A stretch of DNA of 35,620 bases, from assembly GCA_937899625.1 (NCBI GenBank), contig CALCCB010000125.1, positions 1 to 35,620 of the forward strand, read 5' to 3'. The stretch is from an uncultured Bacteroidota bacterium. GTDB lineage: Bacteria > Bacteroidota > Bacteroidia > Flavobacteriales_D > Crocinitomicaceae. A model generated the notes under the pieces. That model saw nothing but the letters and a program-made list of their open reading frames with translations, made no database searches and was not told the origin of the DNA. The first letter of the stretch is position 1. Every line of letters begins with the position of its first letter. Position numbers and translations under genes: made by a program. Of this stretch, positions 8,057-15,255 are shown piece after piece.

Positions 8057-9049
8057 GTGTCCAGCGCCTACAAGAGAAGCCTGATCTTACTGCCTATAAC
8101 CTTAGGCGTGCTTGCGTTCACACATGTTTTGTCTGGGAAATTTGACATTACCTTTTCACAATTGATATCCAGCTTTACGAGCTTTGATCCTGATGACCTT
8201 AATCATGTGATCATTCAGGAATTCAGAGTACCAAGAACATTGACCACCATTCTGGCAGGAGCGTCCCTTTCGTTAGCAGGTATGCTCATGCAAACCCTTT
8301 TCCAAAACCCACTTGCAGGGCCTTATATCCTGGGAATCAATTCCGGCGCAGCATTTACCGTAGCACTAGGAACTCTTACCGGATTATCCTTTTTCCAGTC
8401 TGATGCAGGCATACTTGGCTCTGCTCTTATTGGGGCATTTGTTTTTGGATTGATCATTCTGATGTTCTCATTTTTTCTCCGAAATATTGTTTCCCTGCTT
8501 CTTATTGGGATCATGATCGGTAGCTTCACCTCTGCCATAACCTCTATCCTGCTTTCGATCAGCACTCCTGAGAACATGAAGATCTTCACACTATGGGGAT
8601 TAGGCTCATTACAAAAAGTAGAATCCGGTCAGATCGTTTTCATATTTATCTCATTTGTGATCGGCGTATTGCACTTGTTAACACAGCTTAAAGGAATCAA
8701 TGCACTTGTTTTGGGAGAAAACGCCGCTTCAAACCTAGGAATCAACCTTCGTAGCCTCAGAATTTCCATGATCTCCATCACGGCCCTACTTGCTGGAATG
8801 GTGACTGCTTTTTGCGGGCCGATCAGCTTTGTCGGACTCGCTATTCCCAATTTAAGTCGGATCATTTTCAAGACAGCAAATCACAGGAAGCTCACCTATG
8901 CAAATATTATTCTTGGAGCCCACTTTTTATTGATCGCTGACCTTATCACAATTTGGTTTGAGCCGATCATATTGATTCCAATTAACGCCATAACCGCCTT
9001 GATCGGAGCTCCTTTTATTATGTTAATCATCATAAAGAAATTGAAGTGA
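8057..9049 (+). CDS. ABC transporter permease, FecCD/BtuC family
   Basis: The 330-residue integral membrane protein has the FecCD pattern: FRVPRTLTTILAGASLSLAGMLMQTLFQNPLAGPYILGINSGAAF near residues 55-100, LWGLGSLQ in the middle, and GPISFVGLAIPNLSRIIF near the C-terminus. These mark the inner-membrane channel of BtuC/FhuB-type importers, usually ten helices per subunit. The start is a GTG only two bases after the upstream stop, which implies translational coupling. Its TGA stop overlaps the GTG start of the ATPase gene (GTGA). One subunit gene suggests a homodimeric channel. Confidence 0.93.
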   Translation: MSSAYKRSLILLPITLGVLAFTHVLSGKFDITFSQLISSFTSFDPDDLNHVIIQEFRVPRTLTTILAGASLSLAGMLMQTLFQNPLAGPYILGINSGAAFTVALGTLTGLSFFQSDAGILGSALIGAFVFGLIILMFSFFLRNIVSLLLIGIMIGSFTSAITSILLSISTPENMKIFTLWGLGSLQKVESGQIVFIFISFVIGVLHLLTQLKGINALVLGENAASNLGINLRSLRISMISITALLAGMVTAFCGPISFVGLAIPNLSRIIFKTANHRKLTYANIILGAHFLLIADLITIWFEPIILIPINAITALIGAPFIMLIIIKKLK

Positions 9050-9744
9050 TCGAATTAAAGAACATAGCAATTGGATATACTTCTAAATTGATAGAGGTCA
9101 ATGAAATGACACTACGACCAGGTGAGATAAAAGCACTTATCGGTGCTAATGGAAAAGGTAAAACAACACTACTTCGCACTCTCACAAATCAAATACCTGC
9201 CTTGAAAGGGACTATTTCTATTGATGATGTTCCAATAGCATTAATGGAAAGGAATAATATTTCAAGAAGAATTGCTTTTATTGGACCTGGATTCAAAGGA
9301 GTTGAAGGGTTATGTGTTTTCGAATATATTTTGCTTGGAAGGACTCCTTACCTGAATCAATTTGGAACTATTTCAGAAGATGATAAGACGATATGTCTGG
9401 AAGCTTTGCGAGTGGCCGGAATAGAAGCGTTAAAAGATCGAATAACATCTCAGTTAAGCGATGGACAACTTCAACTTGCATCAATTGCAAGAGCAATTGC
9501 GCAAAATACTCCATACATCATCATGGATGAACCCACCACCTTCCTAGATTACAGAAATAGAGAGATTATATTCAACTTATTGATCAAACTTTCAGAGGAC
9601 GGTAAGGGTATCTTATTTTCCACTCATGAGTTAGAATTTGTTTCAAAAAGAGATATTCCAGTAATTGCAATCACCAATGAAGATCAACTAATTCAATTCG
9701 ATCAGTGTCCGGGGATAGATGAGCTGGTAAATCTTTGTTTTTAG
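9046..9744 (+). CDS. ABC transporter ATP-binding protein (FepC/BtuD type)
   Basis: The 232-residue ATPase powers the upstream importer. Visible motifs are Walker A (GANGKGKTT, about residues 33-41), a C-loop reading LSDGQ instead of the usual LSGGQ, Walker B (YIIMDEPT) and the H-loop (LFSTHE). The GTG start overlaps the permease stop by four bases. It is slightly short for the family (commonly about 250), ending soon after the H-loop region. Composition shifts to visibly more A/T-rich codons than the permease gene. It is convergent with the signalling operon, only ten bases from the stop of the receiver gene, without an obvious terminator. Confidence 0.92.
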   Translation: MIELKNIAIGYTSKLIEVNEMTLRPGEIKALIGANGKGKTTLLRTLTNQIPALKGTISIDDVPIALMERNNISRRIAFIGPGFKGVEGLCVFEYILLGRTPYLNQFGTISEDDKTICLEALRVAGIEALKDRITSQLSDGQLQLASIARAIAQNTPYIIMDEPTTFLDYRNREIIFNLLIKLSEDGKGILFSTHELEFVSKRDIPVIAITNEDQLIQFDQCPGIDELVNLCF

Positions 9745-9754
9745 GCACCTAACA

Positions 9755-10204
9755 TCATAGATATAACCAGATCAATAACCCAAGAAAAGTAATTGGCAAT
9801 AAAAAGTAAAATGCTATTTTTTTCATCAATTTATATCTTGACCGTTTAATTGCATATTGCAACATAGCTTTATATCCCTGAGACTTTAATACTACCCCAT
9901 CAATTTTATACTTTGATAAATGATACGGACGATATCTCAATAAAGATTCACTTCCGGATATAAGAATAATTAATGCAAATGGCCATTTTTTTCTATAAAT
10001 CTTTATTGCGTCAACGCCAGTAATGTCTTCCAGATTATAATCAACAAACAGCACATCTGGCACCACCTCAACATGGTAGATCGACTCAGCTACAGATTCC
10101 ATTTGAATCACTTCTTTAAATCCGCCATTTTCGATGTGCCTTTTAAAGGTCTTACCAAACACAGGATCATCATCTATTATCAAAATTAAGCTTGTACCCT
10201 TCAT
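9755..10204 (-). CDS. Membrane-anchored single-domain response regulator (receiver plus C-terminal TM helix)
   Basis: The 149-residue protein is one receiver domain followed by a membrane helix. The acidic triad Asp11-13, phospho-acceptor Asp55 (VLFVDYNL), switch Ser83 (LISGS) and Lys107 (VVLKSQG) are all present, so it should accept phosphate. Instead of a DNA-binding or enzymatic output there is a very basic stretch (AIKRSRYKLMKK, about 118-129) and a 20-residue hydrophobic helix to the C-terminus (129-149). The positive charges before the helix predict that the receiver faces the cytoplasm. It is the last gene of the H-NOX/kinase operon, three bases after the kinase stop, so that kinase is the obvious phosphodonor. 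It might tether the kinase to the membrane, act as a phosphate sink, or signal to a membrane partner; none of this is shown by sequence. Confidence 0.8.
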   Translation of the reverse strand: MKGTSLILIIDDDPVFGKTFKRHIENGGFKEVIQMESVAESIYHVEVVPDVLFVDYNLEDITGVDAIKIYRKKWPFALIILISGSESLLRYRPYHLSKYKIDGVVLKSQGYKAMLQYAIKRSRYKLMKKIAFYFLLPITFLGLLIWLYL

Positions 10205-10207
10205 TAT

Positions 10208-13200
10208 TTAATTAATATCCCAGTTCTTTAATATTTCTTTCAGATCACCACAAAATTTCGAAGTCAGTTCAGGATTTAATTCTGACTTTTCCAATTCAAG
10301 AGCAGTTTTATATAACATTTCAAGATCAAACAGATCTAAGGATGGTTTTAACTGGTGAGAAAGTTTGTTTATTTTATGAGAATCATGATTTTTCAGAGAT
10401 TCCTCTATTTCTTCAACAATTCTTGAAGTACTCGAGTAAAACGTATCCTTAATCGTCTGAACAAATTCTTCATCCCCATCGCTCATCTCTATTAACCTAG
10501 AAAATGATGGTGTCTGACCTTGATTGAATGTATTATTATTTATGACATTATTCAATATTTCTCTCAATTGACGAGCAGTGAAAGGTTTACCTAAACTCCC
10601 CGTCATACCAATTTTTTTATGATGTTCAAGGTCTTTCTGAGATGTATTAGCAGATAATGCAATAACAGGAATGGATAATTTCATTTCATCTCTAATAATT
10701 TTAAAGGCAGTAACCCCATCCATTACTGGCATTTGGATATCCATTAGGATAATATTAAACCTTTCTTTTTCAAGAATGTCTAAAACCTCTTGTCCATTTT
10801 GGACAATTTCAAAATCAGCATTCATTTTCGTCAATAACGTATGGATCAGTAATTGATTCATGTCATTGTCTTCTGCAACCAATACTCTAACATTCTTAAG
10901 ATCAATTTGCTCTTCTATTAATTCAGATTCACCATTTAAAAGTTTATCATCCAGTTTTTGAAGCTCCAACTCAAAATAAAAGACCGTTCCCTTGCCAAGC
11001 TCACTTTCCAACTTTAATTCACCTCCCATGAGATCAACCAGGCTCTGGCTTATGGATAAGCCTAATCCAGACCCTCCAAAATTTCTTGAAATACTTGCGT
11101 CTTCTTGAACAAAAGTTTCGAAAATCATTTTTTGATTTTCAGGACTAATTCCTTTCCCCGAATCAAAAACTTTCAGGCATACTTTGTAAGATCTTTCATT
11201 TTCTTCATTCATTTCTACATTTATCCCTATGCTGCCTTTAGAAGTAAACTTTATTGCATTATGCGTCAAATTGAATAACACTTGGGTGATCTTCAACTGA
11301 TCAGCTTTGACAAACCTTTTTATTTTGTCATCAAAGAGGAACTTGAAATCTAGATTTTTCTCTGCTGCTTGCGGCTTAAAACTATTATACACATTGGTCA
11401 CCAGATGCCTCAGATCTACTTCAGACAAGGATATTTCCATTTTACCAGATTCTATTTTAGAAAAATCCAGGATATCATTAATTAAACTCAAAAGATTTAT
11501 TGAGGAAGCCCTGATCGCTTGAATATACAATGATTGCTCCTCATCCAGCTCGGTCTCCATTATTAGTTCTAACATACCATTCATCGCATGAAGTGGTGTT
11601 CTGATTTCATGACTCATATTTGCCATAAAAGCTTCCTTTAGACTTACAGATTGCAAAGCCTGATCTTTTGCTTGAATAAGTTCTTTTTGCAAGTTAATTC
11701 TGTCTGTAATATCAATATGTATCCCAAGCGAACCGATTACATCTCCACTATCATTAAAAATTGGGGCACCAGATATAATCATCCATTTTACATCTCCTGA
11801 CTTGCATTTAATTCTAACTTCATATACGCCAGAATCTCCTTTTGAACGTTGAGAAAGTTGCTCTTCTATAACTTCAAGATCTTCCTCAAACGCTAATATC
11901 TCTCGAGCATTCCTACCAAGCAACTCATCTTCTGTGTACCCAACTAATTTGCAGAATGCAGGATATGCTTTAATAATGGTCTCGTTTTGATCTACCTCTA
12001 TCAATCCAAAATCGAGATTTTCAATGATTCTACTGTACTTGTCTTCAACTTTACGAAGACTTTCTTTATGATTTACAATTTCCGTAACATCTTCATATCT
12101 CCAAATGAAGCCATTCATCTTACCATTTTCAATAACAGGAATAAAATCTCTTTCTAAGATCCTTCCATCTTTTAATTCCAATTTCTCGCCATATACCGGT
12201 TTTTCTGATTTAATTATTTTTTCGATGTTTGAAATGAAATCAACATTATTTTTAAAAAGATGAGCTGTATTCTTTGCAGCTTCTTTACAATCTGCACCTT
12301 CTAATTGATCAGGCCCAACCGGGATACCGAAAATATCGCAGAATAATTGATTGGCCATAATAACTTTTCGGTCATGAGATTCGGATAACACACCTACCTG
12401 CATGTTTTCCAGAATTGCAGATAAACGTGAATTTAAATTGATAAGCTCATTCTCATGTTTCAGGATATTTGATACATCTTTTAAGTAAAAATTAATGTAT
12501 TTGTTATCGGGAAAGGGCACAATAGAAATTTCATAAGTATCTCCCAGTATCTCCTTTATTTTGGTATAGGCTTTACCCTCGCTTTCAATAATATCAGACA
12601 TAAATTCCATCCAGAATAAATTAGTTTTATCTGATATTAAATTTTGAGCTGGAGGATTCCCATAAATTATCTCTCCATCAAAGTTAATTCTGACAATAGG
12701 ATTTGGACTTTCGTCGGGAAATTGAGCTAATCCAAAAATGGTTTCATTTTTTTCAATCAGTTCATCACGTTGATTTAATGTTTGCTCAAGAAGACGATTC
12801 AAATCATCGTTCACCATTTGTTGCGATTTAAGCAGCTGCAGATGATCCGTAATTGGATCATGGATCGCAAAATCTGTAATTAACAAATTGTGTAAGTTAA
12901 GGTCGATTATGTCAGTGAACCAAGGAGAATTGACATATAAAATCTCACCTCTGCTTTCAATAAAAACAAATTGTCCTCTAAAACGAGTTTTGATAGGATA
13001 ATCGCAAGATTCAAGGATCACAACCATATTCTGGTGCTCTAGAAATGATTCAAAATTCATTTCAATTGATAATCTTGGCCTAACGAATTTAAATGCTGTA
13101 TTAAAATCTTTTCCTTCAATATCTCCTATGATTTTTTTCATTGAGTCCCCAATAAACCCAATGTTTAAATTCCTGTCGATGGTCAAGCTAAAAGGAAAGA

Positions 13201-13243
13201 TCTTAGCAATCTCGAATGAATTGAAGAAAAACTTATTATGCAT
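10208..13243 (-). CDS. Hybrid sensor histidine kinase: HNOBA-coiled coil-PAS(3)-HisKA-HATPase-REC-HPt
   Basis: The 1011-residue cytoplasmic kinase has no membrane segment. Residues about 10-135 match the HNOBA domain that follows H-NOX in animal soluble guanylate cyclase (FPFSLTIDRNL, FKFVRPRLSI, FRGQFVFIES, LLITDFAIHDP). A coiled coil (about 135-170) follows, again as in the cyclase. Then come PAS-like regions at about 170-260, 270-390 and 402-515, HisKA with phospho-His545 (MSHEIRTP), HATPase with N-box (HNAIKFT), G1 (DSGKGIS) and G2 (GGSGLGL), a receiver with Asp835 (LMDIQMP), and an HPt with His963 (SHQLKP). This is a full internal phosphorelay. Its start lies one base after the stop of the H-NOX gene, so the two are translationally coupled and the H-NOX protein is the likely gas-sensing partner. 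Likely receivers are its own REC, the sigma-54 activator and the membrane receiver. Confidence 0.93.
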   Translation of the reverse strand: MHNKFFFNSFEIAKIFPFSLTIDRNLNIGFIGDSMKKIIGDIEGKDFNTAFKFVRPRLSIEMNFESFLEHQNMVVILESCDYPIKTRFRGQFVFIESRGEILYVNSPWFTDIIDLNLHNLLITDFAIHDPITDHLQLLKSQQMVNDDLNRLLEQTLNQRDELIEKNETIFGLAQFPDESPNPIVRINFDGEIIYGNPPAQNLISDKTNLFWMEFMSDIIESEGKAYTKIKEILGDTYEISIVPFPDNKYINFYLKDVSNILKHENELINLNSRLSAILENMQVGVLSESHDRKVIMANQLFCDIFGIPVGPDQLEGADCKEAAKNTAHLFKNNVDFISNIEKIIKSEKPVYGEKLELKDGRILERDFIPVIENGKMNGFIWRYEDVTEIVNHKESLRKVEDKYSRIIENLDFGLIEVDQNETIIKAYPAFCKLVGYTEDELLGRNAREILAFEEDLEVIEEQLSQRSKGDSGVYEVRIKCKSGDVKWMIISGAPIFNDSGDVIGSLGIHIDITDRINLQKELIQAKDQALQSVSLKEAFMANMSHEIRTPLHAMNGMLELIMETELDEEQSLYIQAIRASSINLLSLINDILDFSKIESGKMEISLSEVDLRHLVTNVYNSFKPQAAEKNLDFKFLFDDKIKRFVKADQLKITQVLFNLTHNAIKFTSKGSIGINVEMNEENERSYKVCLKVFDSGKGISPENQKMIFETFVQEDASISRNFGGSGLGLSISQSLVDLMGGELKLESELGKGTVFYFELELQKLDDKLLNGESELIEEQIDLKNVRVLVAEDNDMNQLLIHTLLTKMNADFEIVQNGQEVLDILEKERFNIILMDIQMPVMDGVTAFKIIRDEMKLSIPVIALSANTSQKDLEHHKKIGMTGSLGKPFTARQLREILNNVINNNTFNQGQTPSFSRLIEMSDGDEEFVQTIKDTFYSSTSRIVEEIEESLKNHDSHKINKLSHQLKPSLDLFDLEMLYKTALELEKSELNPELTSKFCGDLKEILKNWDIN

Positions 13244-13244
13244 A

Positions 13245-13790
13245 TTAACTAATCGTTAATTCAAATTGATCATGCCAAATATTGTCATTAGTTGAACTTA
13301 ACAGCTCAACTTTAATTTCCTCATTGAACATTTCAGCAAGACCCAAGCATAGCCCTTCAACAAAATGTGTTAGTCCATCACGACTTGAATAATAATGAAG
13401 AATTATATGTCCATCCCCGAGTTTTTCCACTTTAAATTCTGGCGGACTTAAATTGGGATAGATAAGCATTATTCGTCCATGAAAATTTGGAAGATTAAGG
13501 AAGAAATCTTCAAGATTACTGCCTCCAGCCTTCATCAGATCTCCATATCTCGCATAACCTACTTTTAAAATCCAGTGTTTACCGAAAGCTATTAGTACCT
13601 CCTCAGCTGGTAAGCCCAAAATTTCTGCTGCTGCCCCTACAAGGTCATAGGTAATGTCATCATCATATGCTTCATTGTTGAGAAAATACTCATACGAAAC
13701 ATTAGCTCTTTCTCTAATTTCCAACCATTTTTTAGTCCCAAAATTTTCTTCAACTAAACCTTGGATTGCCTGATTAACAACACCGTACAT
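13245..13790 (-). CDS. Heme nitric oxide/oxygen-binding (H-NOX) sensor protein
   Basis: The 181-residue stand-alone H-NOX protein binds heme b and senses NO. The N-terminus MYGVVNQAIQGLVEENFG is the family hallmark. The proximal heme ligand is His104 (LPNFHGRI), and the heme-propionate motif Y-x-S-x-R is present as Tyr133, Ser135 and Arg137 (HYYSSRDGL). By my hand alignment, the position of the distal Tyr that stabilises O2 in anaerobe H-NOX proteins is Phe143 here, as expected for an NO-selective sensor that ignores O2. The gene sits between the sigma-54 regulator (11 bases) and the HNOBA kinase (1 base). In other bacteria stand-alone H-NOX proteins modulate kinase autophosphorylation in trans; the neighbour here makes the same role very likely. 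Confidence 0.95.
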   Translation of the reverse strand: MYGVVNQAIQGLVEENFGTKKWLEIRERANVSYEYFLNNEAYDDDITYDLVGAAAEILGLPAEEVLIAFGKHWILKVGYARYGDLMKAGGSNLEDFFLNLPNFHGRIMLIYPNLSPPEFKVEKLGDGHIILHYYSSRDGLTHFVEGLCLGLAEMFNEEIKVELLSSTNDNIWHDQFELTIS

Positions 13791-13801
13791 AGATTAAAAA
13801 T

Positions 13802-15145
13802 TTAAATTTTACCTTCTTTAATCATTCTGTAAATTGTCGATTTCCCGACCTGCAGTTTGTCTGCGACTTTAAGTACGTTATTATTATATTTTCCGAGAAA
13901 AAACTTGATAATCTTATTATTGTATTCATCAAGTGTCAATTCCTGATTCATAAGGTCTTCTATATCATCTGATCTCATTAATTGAATATCTTCTTCTTCA
14001 ATAGTATTCCCATCTGCTAAAACACAAGCAACGTCGATAAGTGATTTCAATTCCCTTACATTCCCAGGATAATTATATTTCATCAATTTTTCCATGGCTT
14101 CTTTGGAAATAACTTTAACAGGCATTTTATTCTCATCGCAAAAAGATTTAATAAAAAATTTAGATAAGAGTAAAATATCCTGCTCTCTGTCCTTTAAATC
14201 AGGTAATTGAATTGTTAATCCTGCCAGTCTATAATAGAGATCTTCTCGAAAATTGCCATTCTTAACTTCTTTTAAAAGATCTCTATGTGTTGCAACTATC
14301 AAGCGTATATCTATTTCTTTAGATTTATTTGAACCTAGTCTTGTAATTTCCCTTTCCTGCAATACTCTGAGTAATTTTGATTGCATGTTTAGATCCATTT
14401 CACCTATCTCATCAAGGAAAAGAGTTCCCCCATCCGCAAGCTCAAATTTACCCTCTTTGGGTTGATCAGCTCCAGTAAACGCTCCTTTATCAAATCCAAA
14501 TAACTCACTCTCGATCAATTCTTTTGGTATGGCAGCAACATTGATCGCAACAAAAGGTTTTTTCATTCGAACGGAGTTATAATGAATTGCCTTTGCTGCT
14601 AATTCTTTTCCGGTACCAGTTGCTCCTGTAATCGAGACAGTAATGTTCGTTTTGGTCGTCTTCTCTAAAAGAGAAAATACCATTTTCATGGCTGAACTAG
14701 AACCCACCATATATTCGTTGAAACGATATTTTTCCGATACAACCTCACTCAAATTTTCCAATTCACGGTTCAATTTTGCTTTTTCAATAGCTTTATGAAC
14801 TATAAGCCAGAGAGTATCTAATGCTTTTTGATCCTTACTTAAATAATCATATGCCCCGCCTTTAAGCATTTCGACTGCAGTATCGATTTCATGTTGTCCA
14901 GATAACACAATAACCTCCGTATTTGGACAAGAGTCTTTGACTTTATGAAGTAAATCTATTCCTGAATAATCGGGTAAACCACAATCTAATGTAACTACAT
15001 CGGGATTTTCTACCAACTTTTTTATCAATTCTGCTCCAGTGGTAAATAGCTCAACTTCAAAATCAGGATCCATAGACAATTTATGTCTGATCAATTTGCC
15101 ATACAGGGGGTCATCCTCAACAATGAAAATCTTGGCCTTCTTCAT
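13802..15145 (-). CDS. Sigma-54-dependent response regulator, NtrC type
   Basis: The 447-residue regulator has three domains. The receiver (about 4-118) has Asp11, Asp12, phospho-acceptor Asp54 (VVTLDCGLPD), Ser82 and Lys104. The AAA+ domain (about 145-370) has Walker A (GATGTGKE, 174-181), the sigma-54-contacting GAFTGA loop (221-226) and Walker B (GGTLFLDEIGEM). The C-terminal Fis-type helix-turn-helix is in NNNVLKVADKLQVGKSTIYRMIKEG. Phosphorylated protein should bind upstream enhancers and activate RpoN promoters. It is the first gene of the four-gene operon; its start is 110 bases after the stop of yifB on the same strand. I found neither a clear -7 element nor a -24/-12 promoter in that gap, so autoregulation is undecided. 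Target genes are not evident in the window. Confidence 0.95.
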   Translation of the reverse strand: MKKAKIFIVEDDPLYGKLIRHKLSMDPDFEVELFTTGAELIKKLVENPDVVTLDCGLPDYSGIDLLHKVKDSCPNTEVIVLSGQHEIDTAVEMLKGGAYDYLSKDQKALDTLWLIVHKAIEKAKLNRELENLSEVVSEKYRFNEYMVGSSSAMKMVFSLLEKTTKTNITVSITGATGTGKELAAKAIHYNSVRMKKPFVAINVAAIPKELIESELFGFDKGAFTGADQPKEGKFELADGGTLFLDEIGEMDLNMQSKLLRVLQEREITRLGSNKSKEIDIRLIVATHRDLLKEVKNGNFREDLYYRLAGLTIQLPDLKDREQDILLLSKFFIKSFCDENKMPVKVISKEAMEKLMKYNYPGNVRELKSLIDVACVLADGNTIEEEDIQLMRSDDIEDLMNQELTLDEYNNKIIKFFLGKYNNNVLKVADKLQVGKSTIYRMIKEGKI

Positions 15146-15255
15146 TCTTCCAATTTTTGAAAATATTTTCCCAAATTAGGAATTTATACGTGTGATTGAA
15201 CATTGGAGTTGATATTTTATCCCAAAATAACTTTCTAATGATTAAAAGTGAACTC

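Noticed and set aside
15146-15255. Sigma-54 (-24/-12) promoter driving the NO-sensing operon
   Set aside because: I found no TGGCA...TTGC-like pair with correct spacing in the gap; TAATTTGG is also one base short of a proper -7 box.
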